Assembly (NCBI GenBank): GCA_007132365.1
Contig: SLOS01000436.1
Location: forward strand, 1-17,870
Direction: 5' to 3'
Source: Bacteroidales bacterium
GTDB lineage: Bacteria; Bacteroidota; Bacteroidia; Bacteroidales; PUMT01
DNA: 17,870 bases
Shown: piece by piece, positions 7,920 through 16,385 of the stretch
Layout of the letters: the number at the start of each line of letters is the position of its first letter
How positions within the stretch are numbered: position 1 is the stretch's first letter
The notes under the pieces: model-generated
The model's input: only the letters and a program-made list of their open reading frames with translations
Told to the model about the DNA's origin: nothing
Database searches by the model: none
Translations under genes and position numbers: made by a program

Positions 7920-10286
7920 ATGAAAAAAAACCAGATAATTAAATCAGTGATCGATATGGATAAACCCCATTATTTAATATGCTCTATTATAGCAGTATGT
8001 TTGTTGCTTGGCTCACTGGTTACATCAGCTCAAACCATTGATTTCAGCAGGGCATCGATCAGTGTTTCACCAGTAATAAAATCACCGGTCAGAGAAACAT
8101 CGGTAAGGGTTTTGCAGGAAGAGGTAGATAAGAGGACCTCAATAAATCTTCCTTTATCTTCAGGATGGGAAAACTTTACAATTGCTCTGGTTACTGTGAA
8201 AGACAAAGAGCTTAATGGAATAAAGGTGCCCAATAGATCCGGTGATGATTTGCCGGAAACCAGGCCCGATGGTTTCCGGATCTATGTTGATAAATCCAAT
8301 GGAAAAGATATCCTGTGGATGATAGGTGCTGATGAAAGGGGAGTATTGTATGCCATCGGGCACTTTTTGAGAACAGCCGAATTGTCACATAACAAAATAT
8401 TATTCAGGAAGGCAGATCAAATTGCTACAAGTCCTGAATATCCAATCCGGGGACATCAGATAGGCTACCGCGACAAAGCAAATTCATATGATGCATGGGA
8501 TGTGGATACATATGAACAGTATATCAGGGAAATGGCAATATTCGGAGCCAATTGCGTTGAGAATATCCCTTTTGATGATGGCGGCCCGTTAATGAAGTTA
8601 TCGAGTGAAGATATGAACAGGGAGTTAAGTGAAATTTGCCGTAATTACGGACTTGATTACTGGGTGTGGACTCCCATTGATTTGGATATTTCAGATGAAT
8701 CTAATTTAATGAAAGAGGCGGAGAAACATATTGATCTGTACAAAAATACTCCGAAACTTGACGATGTCTTTTTTCCGGGTGGAGATCCCGGCGACAATCA
8801 TCCCAGATATATTATGCCTTTGCTTGAGAAGATCTCTGCCGGGCTTCACAAATACCATCCCGGTGCAGGTATATGGCTCTCACTTCAGGGATTTAATGAA
8901 GAACAGGTCAATTATTTTTTTAAGTACCTTGAAGATAATAATCCTGAATGGTTTACAGGTGTAGTATCGGGACCGGGCAGCCCTGATATGGCCACAACCA
9001 GATTCCGTTTGTCAGATCAATACCGTCACCGTCATTATCCTGATATTACACATACAGTGAGATGTCAGTATCCGGTTGAGAATTTTGACCAGGCTTATGC
9101 CGTTACCCAGGGCCGTGAGATTTGTAATCCCCAGCCCTATTACTATGCAAGAATACATAACCGTTTTGCACCTTTTACTGACGGGTTTGTCGCCTACTCA
9201 GACGGCATGCATGATGATGTGAATAAAGCAGTCTGGAGCCAGATGGGATGGAATACAAAAAGGGATGTTCGCCAGGTGGTTACAGAATATTCACGGTTCT
9301 TTTTCGGACTTCCCGTTGCTGATGCCGCCGCCACCGGTATTTTTGGACTGGAAGGAAACTGGAACGGACCTGTACTGGAAAATGCAGGTGTGGAAACAAC
9401 TCTTGCCTGGTGGCAGAACCTTGAATCAGATTATCCGGAGCTTCAGGAAAACTGGAGGTGGCAAAAACTGTTAAAACGTGCATATTTTGATGCTTTTTTA
9501 AAGAAGCGTAAATATTATGAGGAAAATCTTGAGAAGGAAGCCAACATTATTTTAGGTGAGGCTGAATCAATTGGTTCTTTCATGGCAATGGAAAATGCCC
9601 TGGCTGTTGTTAACAGAGCTGACTCTGATCCGGGTTATCCTGAATTAAGGCAAAAGGTAGTAGATTATTTTGAGGCATTGTTTCATTCCATAGGGTTGCA
9701 GTCGAGCGTTGAAAAACATAAGGCAAGCGCGTCAAACCGTGCCCCTCTGGATTATATTGATCATCCCCTGAATAACAGATGGTGGCTGGCCGATGAGTTT
9801 GAGAAAATCAGACAGATGCCAACGGAAAGGGAAAGGCTGGATCGCCTGGAAATTATCAGGACATGGGAAAATCCCGGGACCGGCAGCTATTATGATAATA
9901 TTCAGGATGTGTCCAAGGGGCCACGGGTTACCTCCGTCAGTCAGAGCAATATCGGTTATGCTTGGTGGGACGGAGGCAGGAGCCGAAGACGCTTATCGAC
10001 TCAGTTGTATCAGAATTTCCCGGTTCTGGAGTATACAGATATTGATCCTGAAGGGCATTATATTATTCGTGTTTCCGGTTATGGAGAAGCATTACTGAGA
10101 GTGGAAGGTGAAAGACTGAGGCCTATGATTTACAATAAAGGATTTGAAGAGTTTAAGGAGTTTATTGTTCCACGCAGACTGCTGGGAAGGGGATCCCTTA
10201 AAGTTACCTTTGATGAACCGGAAGAATCGCACCTTAACTGGCGCCAGCGTTCCTGGGTTTCAGATGTATGGTTGTTAAAAAAATGA
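7920..10286 (+). CDS. Secreted glycosidase-like protein, GH20/GH67-like fold, family unassigned
   Basis: This 788-residue protein has a Sec signal ending at about SAQ (residues 36-38). An internal ATG at 7956 (Met13) would give a shorter, also plausible, signal peptide. Residues about 40-170 look like the N-terminal domain shared by GH20, GH67 and GH84-type enzymes, ending in GADERGVLYAIGHFLR. A TIM-barrel-like region follows, from SPEYPIRGHQIGYR (171-184) to about 460. It has acidic clusters NIPFDDGG (215-222), FFPGGDPGDNHPR (284-296) and YSDGMHDDVNK (426-436). A helical region and a C-terminal beta-rich domain (about 650-788) complete it. I recall similar proteins in Bacteroidota, Acidobacteria and Planctomycetes, usually annotated as hypothetical or alpha-glucuronidase-like. 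Catalytic residues are not assigned. It may remove a uronic acid or N-acetylhexosamine, but function is inferred only. Confidence 0.85.
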   Translation: MKKNQIIKSVIDMDKPHYLICSIIAVCLLLGSLVTSAQTIDFSRASISVSPVIKSPVRETSVRVLQEEVDKRTSINLPLSSGWENFTIALVTVKDKELNGIKVPNRSGDDLPETRPDGFRIYVDKSNGKDILWMIGADERGVLYAIGHFLRTAELSHNKILFRKADQIATSPEYPIRGHQIGYRDKANSYDAWDVDTYEQYIREMAIFGANCVENIPFDDGGPLMKLSSEDMNRELSEICRNYGLDYWVWTPIDLDISDESNLMKEAEKHIDLYKNTPKLDDVFFPGGDPGDNHPRYIMPLLEKISAGLHKYHPGAGIWLSLQGFNEEQVNYFFKYLEDNNPEWFTGVVSGPGSPDMATTRFRLSDQYRHRHYPDITHTVRCQYPVENFDQAYAVTQGREICNPQPYYYARIHNRFAPFTDGFVAYSDGMHDDVNKAVWSQMGWNTKRDVRQVVTEYSRFFFGLPVADAAATGIFGLEGNWNGPVLENAGVETTLAWWQNLESDYPELQENWRWQKLLKRAYFDAFLKKRKYYEENLEKEANIILGEAESIGSFMAMENALAVVNRADSDPGYPELRQKVVDYFEALFHSIGLQSSVEKHKASASNRAPLDYIDHPLNNRWWLADEFEKIRQMPTERERLDRLEIIRTWENPGTGSYYDNIQDVSKGPRVTSVSQSNIGYAWWDGGRSRRRLSTQLYQNFPVLEYTDIDPEGHYIIRVSGYGEALLRVEGERLRPMIYNKGFEEFKEFIVPRRLLGRGSLKVTFDEPEESHLNWRQRSWVSDVWLLKK

Positions 10287-10354
10287 TAGAGATCTTCTTT
10301 TTGTAATTTCAGAGTATATCAGGAGGAAGCTACAGCTTAACTATATAACAAAGT

Positions 10355-11749
10355 ATGATGAAATTAAAGATACCGTTAACAAGAGAAACATTAGTCAGTA
10401 CGATTCTGGTGACTGCTTCGTCACTTGTAGCTGCCGGGAATGCCGGGATGCAGCATTCAAGGCCCAATATTATTTTTATTATGGCTGATGACCTTGGTTA
10501 TGGGGATCTTGGATGCTATGGCCAGGAAAGGATCAAGACTCCGAATATTGATAAACTGGCTTCCGAAGGTATGCGCTTTACACAGGCATATTCAGGAGGA
10601 TCTGTTTGTGCTCCGGCCCGGTCCAGTCTTTTAACCGGAATGCACAACGGAAATAACCGGATAAGGGATAATCGACCACATGGAGTTTTCCTTCAGCCTG
10701 ATGACTTTACAATAGCGGAGTTACTAAAAAAGGCCGGTTACTATACGGGAGGGATTGGTAAATATAGTTTAGGTAATCCAGGCTCTTGGGGTGTTCCGAA
10801 TTATCAGGGGTTTGATTATTTTTTTGGTCAACTCAACCAGGAGCACGCCCATTTTTATTATCCGCAGCATATCTGGGAAAATGAAAGGGAAATTCTCTTA
10901 CATAAGAACAGACCGGGCGGAGAGAAAGAGTATATACACGATACTTATACAGATAAAGCCATCACCTTTATTCAGGAAAACAGTCAGCGACCATTTTTTC
11001 TTTATCTGGCTTATACTATACCCCATTTTTCTGAATACCCAAGGGGAACACCTGAATGGTTCACAGTGCCTTCAGATGAGCCTTACACAGGCGAGAACTG
11101 GCCTCAGACAGCAAAGAATTATGCGGCAATGATAACCCGTATGGATAACGATATAGGAAGATTAATGGAGTTATTGAAGACACTTAGTATTGAAAATAAT
11201 ACCCTTGTGATTTTTACAAGTGATAACGGGCCACATCAGTTTATTCTGTCTGAAATGGAATTCTTTAATAGTAATGGGGCATTGAGGGGAGGTAAAGGTG
11301 AAAATTATGAAGGTGGTATAAGGATCCCGTTTATTGCCAGATGGAAACATGTAATACCCGAAGGGACAGTGAATGATAAAATAATTGCCTTTTGGGATAT
11401 GCTGCCAACTTTTGCCGATATTATTGACTATCCGGGAAAAATTGAAACAGACGGAGTTTCTATCTGGCCCGATTTAAAAGGAGAACAGGGTGAAGAACAT
11501 GAATACCTTTATTGGGATTACGGGCATGTAAGATCAACATTTTCCCAGGCATTGAGGCTCGGGAAATATAAATTATTAAGTTTTTTAACAGATAACACTT
11601 TAAGGTATGAACTGTATGATCTGGAAAAAGACCCCGTTGAAACCAAAAACCTTGTAAGTGAATATCCTGATGTTGTAAGCCGGATGAAGCAACTTATGAA
11701 TGAGGCCTATACATATTCAGACGATTATCCACGGAAAGTGACACATTAG
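10355..11749 (+). CDS. Secreted formylglycine-dependent sulfatase, S1 family (S1_16-like)
   Basis: This 464-residue protein has an N-terminal signal peptide (cleavage near residue 30) and should remove sulfate esters from a glycan outside the cytoplasm. The S1 core is clear: ADDLGYGD with metal ligands Asp45 and Asp46, the formylglycine site CAPAR (Cys85 to Arg89), SDNGPH (Asp290, Asn291) and RGGKGENYEGG with Lys314. The motif usually written GKWHLG reads GKYSLG (135-140), so its histidine is replaced by serine. This, together with GFDYFFGQLNQEHAHFYYP (152-170), resembles subfamily S1_16, whose characterised members cut 4-O-sulfated galactose or GalNAc; the assignment is from memory. Activity requires a formylglycine-generating enzyme, which is not in this window. 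A purine-rich AGGAGGAAG sits about 30 nt upstream of the ATG, too far to be a normal ribosome-binding site. Confidence 0.93.
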   Translation: MMKLKIPLTRETLVSTILVTASSLVAAGNAGMQHSRPNIIFIMADDLGYGDLGCYGQERIKTPNIDKLASEGMRFTQAYSGGSVCAPARSSLLTGMHNGNNRIRDNRPHGVFLQPDDFTIAELLKKAGYYTGGIGKYSLGNPGSWGVPNYQGFDYFFGQLNQEHAHFYYPQHIWENEREILLHKNRPGGEKEYIHDTYTDKAITFIQENSQRPFFLYLAYTIPHFSEYPRGTPEWFTVPSDEPYTGENWPQTAKNYAAMITRMDNDIGRLMELLKTLSIENNTLVIFTSDNGPHQFILSEMEFFNSNGALRGGKGENYEGGIRIPFIARWKHVIPEGTVNDKIIAFWDMLPTFADIIDYPGKIETDGVSIWPDLKGEQGEEHEYLYWDYGHVRSTFSQALRLGKYKLLSFLTDNTLRYELYDLEKDPVETKNLVSEYPDVVSRMKQLMNEAYTYSDDYPRKVTH

Positions 11750-11767
11750 GCGGCAACATCAAAATAA

Positions 11768-11917
11768 ATGGAATATATACCCAATAATAAATCAAGCGAG
11801 GCAAGACAATATCAACAGGGGTTTTATTTTTCTGACCTGTTGCGTGTTACAAATTACTGGGAACGTCCACGCTGGGATTTGGACCCACTGATAAGAAGGC
11901 TTATGAACGGAAATTAA
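11768..11917 (+). CDS. Candidate small ORF (49 aa) or gene remnant between sulfatase and GH78 genes
   Basis: An ATG immediately after a TAA opens a 49-codon frame ending in TAA. It lies in the same frame as the sulfatase gene and 18 nt after its stop. The product is unusually protein-like for a spacer; the C-terminal half reads FYFSDLLRVTNYWERPRWDL, then DPLIRRLMNGN, with aromatic and basic residues and no low complexity. It has no signal peptide. I do not recognise the sequence. It could be a genuine small protein, the 3' remnant of a lost gene, or chance. The spacer holding it is 209 nt (11750-11958), with nothing else clear in it. Confidence 0.3.
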   Translation: MEYIPNNKSSEARQYQQGFYFSDLLRVTNYWERPRWDLDPLIRRLMNGN

Positions 11918-11958
11918 GCTATTGGAAATCGAACAGGTAACATCCAAATAAAACCAAA

Positions 11959-14900
11959 ATGAGACTATTATTTTTTTCAAAAACTGTAATTCTGATTTTT
12001 TTGATGGTTATGATACGGCCTTCCTTTTTGTATCCCATACAATCAGCATCTTCAATCAGAGTTACCGGACTAAAAACCGAATATTTCAGTAACCCTGTCG
12101 GCATAGATCAGCCTGATCCGCGATTTTCCTGGGTTATTGAAAGTGACCTGAGAGATATCCGTCAGGCTGCCTGGCAGATACAGGCTGCCACAAGCAGGGA
12201 GAGGCTGGAAACCGGCAATCTGTTTTGGGATAGCGGTAAAGTACCTTCAGGCAGGTCAATCCATAATCACTTGCAAGGGGAGCCTCTTCAATCCGGTCAG
12301 CGTTATTACTGGAGAGTCAGGGTTTGGGACAATAAAGGAAATATCTCTCCGTGGAGCGAAGTTGCTTTCTGGGAAATGGGGTTGCCTGGTGACCTGGATT
12401 GGGTAGCAACATGGATCGAGCCTGACCTGGATGAAGATTTTTCAGATTCACAGCCTGCGCCCATGCTGCGATCTGAGTTTGATGCACCGGCCAGGGTCGT
12501 TTCTGCAAGGGCCTATGTTACCGCCCACGGCTTATATGAAATGCATATCAATGGCAGGAGGGTCGGACAGGATCTTTTTACCCCGGGCTGGACAAGTTAT
12601 AACAACAGGCTTCAGTACCAGACATATGATATAACAGGTTATCTTCAACAGGGCAGGAATGCCATAGGCGTTTACATGGGAGACGGCTGGTTCAGGGGAT
12701 ACATAGGTGGAAGGGACTGGCAGCGCAACTATTATGGTGAGGTGCTTGCCTTATTGGCACAGGTTGTGATTATTTACGAAGATGGAAGCCGGCAGATATT
12801 TTCAACCGGAGAGAACTGGAAGTCGACGACCGGACCGATACTTAGGTCAGATATTTACAATGGTGAATATTATGATGCAAGGCTTGAAATGGAGAAGTGG
12901 ACAATGCCCGGGTACGATGACTCTGATTGGCAAGGTGTGAGAATTGCGGATCATGGTACTGAGAAGCTTATTGCACAGCAGGCTCCGCCTGTAAGGATGA
13001 TCCAGGAACTTAAGCCTGTAGATATTTTTACCACCCCCGAAGGTGAAACAGTTGTTGACATGGGGCAGAATATGGTGGGTTGGATACGACTGAAGGTAAA
13101 CGGTGAGGCCGGTACAATAGTAACCCTGAGGCATGCTGAGGTTTTGGACAAGGACGGTAATTTCTATACTGATAACCTGCGGTCGGCCAGACAGGAAAAC
13201 ACCTATGTGCTCAAGGGAGGCGGATTAGAGGTGTGGGAGCCCCGTTTCACTTTTCAGGGGTTCAGATATGTTGCTGTTGAAGGGTATCCCGGCGACTTGT
13301 CAACAGATGATCTCACCGGGGTGGTGATCCATTCTGCCATGGAGCCATCAGGCCATTTCCAGAGTTCGCACCCGCTGGTTAACCACCTGCAGCATAATAT
13401 TGTCTGGGGCCAGAAGGGGAATTTTCTTGATGTTCCCACCGATTGTCCCCAAAGGGATGAGAGGATGGGATGGACCGGAGATGTACAGGTTTTCGCATCC
13501 ACTGCAAACATCAATATGAATACAGCCGGATTCTTTACAAAGTGGCTTGGCGACCTGGCGGCCGATCAGGACGGGGAGGGCAGTGTCCCGGCGGTAGTGC
13601 CAAATGTAAGGCGTGAAAGAGGATTCGGTGGCGCTGGCTGGGCAGATGCGGCAACTATTGTTCCATGGTCATTGTATCAGTACTTTGGTGATACACTGAT
13701 TCTTGCCAGACAGTATGAAAGCATGAAAGCATGGGTTGAGTATATGCGGCGCAGGGCTGCAACCAGTGAGAATATTTATCTCTGGGATGTGGATTTCACA
13801 TGGGGTGACTGGTTATCTTTCAGTACATCGAGCAATGCACATTATCCTGGTGCCTACACCGACTATCACATGATAGCCACCATGTACTTTGCCCGTTCAA
13901 CCTATTTGCTCCACAAAACTGCAGAAGTTCTTGGCATGGAATCTGATGCAGAAGAGTATGGAGCACTTTTCCAAATGATAAAAAAGGCATTCATCCATGA
14001 ATATGTAACCCCTGGTGGCAGAGTTATGTCCGACACCCAGACCGCATACCTGCTTGCCCTTGCTTTTAATCTCCTGCCGGAGGATAAAATACCGGTAGCT
14101 GTTAACAGGCTTGTTACTGATGTTCAGACCAGGGGGCACCTTACCACCGGTTTCCTTGGCACTCCCCTGCTTAACCCGATTCTCAGCCAATACGGACACA
14201 GCAAAACAGCCTATGAGTTGCTGCTGAGGGAGAGCTACCCTTCCTGGTTATATCCCGTAACCATGGGGGCCACTACTATCTGGGAAAGGTGGGACGGGAT
14301 CAAACCCGACGGCACATTCCAGGATGCAGGAATGAACTCGTTCAATCATTTTGCCTATGGTGCCATTGGTGAATGGTTGTTCGAAACGGTTGCAGGTATC
14401 AAACCCCGTCCCGGATCGGGATACAGGTCGTTTATTATAAGGCCGTTACCGGGAGGAGGCATGGATCATGCAAAGGCGATTATTAATTCGATTTATGGCA
14501 GGATAGAATCATCATGGGAGTTTGAAGGCACCAGGTTTATAATTGATGTAGAGATACCGGCAAATACATCAGCCAGCTTGTACCTGCCCCATGCCGGACT
14601 TGACAATGTTATGGAGAGCGGGTCTGATCCCCTGGCAAAACCTGGTGTACATAATATATCCCAACAGAATGAGGATGTTCTGGTGCAGCTTGGTTCAGGC
14701 AGATATACCTTTAGCTATGAATCTGCTGCCCTTGCCTCAAAGGCCGGGATTGAGGAACAGAAAACTTCACTGAATTTAAGCCTTGAAAATACGATAGGTG
14801 AGTTGCTTGCAGTTAAGCATTCACGACAAATTCTTTATAAACATCTTCCCGTCCTTACCAGCTCTCCATGGTTAAGTCAGGTGATGGGATTTACAATTGA

Positions 14901-16245
14901 TCAGGCGATGTTTGCCCTGCCGGTGGAATTAAGGGTGACAGAACAGGTGCTTGATATGATTAAAAAGGATCTAAACCTGTATAAATATGTGGAGGGACAG
15001 GAAATCATTACAGATGAGGTTTCAGGACGGATTATCCTGCAGGATGTAGAGCATACTGTTGTATTCAAGAAAGAGGGTATGTTCACATATGGCCCCACCC
15101 TGGCAATTGACACTGTCACAGGATTTATTTATACCTCCTTTAATCTCAGAGGCAGACATACTCATTACCCCACCGGGGAAGATAGGAGGATTCACATGGA
15201 AAGTCGTGATGGGGGACTGACATGGGAGGAGATAACAGAGAAACCGTCAAATGTCAGGGATCACCGTCCCGGTCTTACTGATGAATGGTGGGATGGTAAT
15301 GTATCTTCTGGCTCGGCATTTGAGACTGATGACGGTGCCCTTGTCCGCATCGGCCGATGCCTGCGAAGCTGGATGCACATTGATTCACTTTCCCGGTACG
15401 AGAACAGATACTGGATTACAAGAGGCAGTGAGCGGCAGAGACCGGGCCCTGAATATGAGGGGGAGCCGTCAGAATGGTTTATATTTTCCTCGGGAGGTTA
15501 TCTGGAACGGTCTGAAGATGGTGGGAATACCTGGATCCGCACTACTGTGCCTGAACTGGATACTTACTGGACATCTGCGACGCGCTGGGCTCATACACAA
15601 CTGCCTGATGGAACAGTGTTACGGGCTTTCACAATCAGCAGCGGAGGGGAGGATAATGAACCTCCTTACGAGACCACCAGCGTGTTAGCAGTTTTGACAA
15701 AAGATGGACTTTCGTACGAAACTTATCATGTTATGGGACCCGATCCGGACGGACATCTTCATTTTACAGAAGAAACCCAGGTCCACGCAACAAGTGAGGG
15801 GGTAGTCTGGATGTTGACCCGGGTACATGATAAAGGGGCTTTATGGACGGAAAAGGGCGATAATTATTTATGGCAGGCTGTGTCAGTGGACGGAGGGCGG
15901 ACGTGGACTGCAGGGCCAACATCCATTAATATCGGACAAAGCCCGGCAAGTGGCCTGGTTCAGCTTGATGATGGCAGACTTTTAATGGTTGTCGGATACA
16001 GGCGTCCACCACAGGGAATTCACCTCTACTTCTCAGATGACGAAGGCCTGACCTGGGGCGATAATGTTATTTTGCGCAATGACGGTGGTGGTGGAGATAT
16101 TGGATATCCAAGGGCAATGCAGCTGAAGGATGGTACTGTAATAGCCATATACTATTATCATACCAAAGATGACCTTATCGATGGGAAAACTAATAATACA
16201 CACATAATCAGCACCCGGTTCAGGGTTCCTGAATCAGTTGATTAA
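11959..16245 (+). CDS. GH78 alpha-L-rhamnosidase fused to a sialidase-like beta-propeller
   Basis: This 1428-residue exported protein has a signal peptide ending near residue 30. Residues about 33-920 are a complete GH78 enzyme. It has an N-terminal fibronectin-like and beta-sandwich region (ATSRERLETGNLFWDSGK; WTSYNNRLQYQTYDIT near 211), a concanavalin-like domain (VVDMGQNMVGWIRL near 365), and an (alpha/alpha)6 barrel. General-acid candidate Glu501 lies in DCPQRDERMGWTGD (495-508); base candidate Glu776 lies in TIWERWDG. A sandwich domain ending in GSGRYTFSYE closes it. Residues about 935-1007 form a helical module with TIGELL and KHLPVL. Residues about 1010-1428 form a BNR propeller with Asp-boxes SRDGGLTW (1082), SEDGGNTW (1185), SVDGGRTW (1309) and SDDEGLTW (1359), but no RIP motif. 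GH78 proteins are usually 700-1100 residues, so the propeller is an addition. It may be a second catalytic or a binding unit. Confidence 0.92.
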   Translation: MRLLFFSKTVILIFLMVMIRPSFLYPIQSASSIRVTGLKTEYFSNPVGIDQPDPRFSWVIESDLRDIRQAAWQIQAATSRERLETGNLFWDSGKVPSGRSIHNHLQGEPLQSGQRYYWRVRVWDNKGNISPWSEVAFWEMGLPGDLDWVATWIEPDLDEDFSDSQPAPMLRSEFDAPARVVSARAYVTAHGLYEMHINGRRVGQDLFTPGWTSYNNRLQYQTYDITGYLQQGRNAIGVYMGDGWFRGYIGGRDWQRNYYGEVLALLAQVVIIYEDGSRQIFSTGENWKSTTGPILRSDIYNGEYYDARLEMEKWTMPGYDDSDWQGVRIADHGTEKLIAQQAPPVRMIQELKPVDIFTTPEGETVVDMGQNMVGWIRLKVNGEAGTIVTLRHAEVLDKDGNFYTDNLRSARQENTYVLKGGGLEVWEPRFTFQGFRYVAVEGYPGDLSTDDLTGVVIHSAMEPSGHFQSSHPLVNHLQHNIVWGQKGNFLDVPTDCPQRDERMGWTGDVQVFASTANINMNTAGFFTKWLGDLAADQDGEGSVPAVVPNVRRERGFGGAGWADAATIVPWSLYQYFGDTLILARQYESMKAWVEYMRRRAATSENIYLWDVDFTWGDWLSFSTSSNAHYPGAYTDYHMIATMYFARSTYLLHKTAEVLGMESDAEEYGALFQMIKKAFIHEYVTPGGRVMSDTQTAYLLALAFNLLPEDKIPVAVNRLVTDVQTRGHLTTGFLGTPLLNPILSQYGHSKTAYELLLRESYPSWLYPVTMGATTIWERWDGIKPDGTFQDAGMNSFNHFAYGAIGEWLFETVAGIKPRPGSGYRSFIIRPLPGGGMDHAKAIINSIYGRIESSWEFEGTRFIIDVEIPANTSASLYLPHAGLDNVMESGSDPLAKPGVHNISQQNEDVLVQLGSGRYTFSYESAALASKAGIEEQKTSLNLSLENTIGELLAVKHSRQILYKHLPVLTSSPWLSQVMGFTIDQAMFALPVELRVTEQVLDMIKKDLNLYKYVEGQEIITDEVSGRIILQDVEHTVVFKKEGMFTYGPTLAIDTVTGFIYTSFNLRGRHTHYPTGEDRRIHMESRDGGLTWEEITEKPSNVRDHRPGLTDEWWDGNVSSGSAFETDDGALVRIGRCLRSWMHIDSLSRYENRYWITRGSERQRPGPEYEGEPSEWFIFSSGGYLERSEDGGNTWIRTTVPELDTYWTSATRWAHTQLPDGTVLRAFTISSGGEDNEPPYETTSVLAVLTKDGLSYETYHVMGPDPDGHLHFTEETQVHATSEGVVWMLTRVHDKGALWTEKGDNYLWQAVSVDGGRTWTAGPTSINIGQSPASGLVQLDDGRLLMVVGYRRPPQGIHLYFSDDEGLTWGDNVILRNDGGGGDIGYPRAMQLKDGTVIAIYYYHTKDDLIDGKTNNTHIISTRFRVPESVD

Positions 16246-16385
16246 AAGCAATAAGTAACTAATTTAAAATTCCGGAACTCATTCATTGTATTTGAGGGTT
16301 ATCCGGGAGCATTTATAATAAATGGTTGCTTTATGGTAAGATATCTGATAACAGTATAACAGCAATTAAAAATAAAGCATAGATT

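Noticed and set aside
10321..10329. AGGAGGAAG as a Shine-Dalgarno sequence for the sulfatase gene
   Set aside because: It lies about 30 nt upstream of the ATG, too far for normal initiation, and the other genes here lack such sites.
11813..11842. CAACAGG/CCTGTTG inverted repeat with a 16-nt loop
   Set aside because: The loop is long, the T-run is inside the loop and not after the stem, and the repeat lies within the candidate small ORF, so a terminator is not supported.
15251..15688. Plus-strand open frame of 145 codons in another frame
   Set aside because: It overlaps the propeller of the GH78 fusion, whose Asp-boxes show which frame is real.
16292..16319. TTGAGG-N16-TATAAT resembling an E. 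coli sigma-70 promoter before the amidohydrolase gene
   Set aside because: The inferred host group uses a different promoter consensus, and the spacing is one base short of the optimum; it is not reliable without transcript data.
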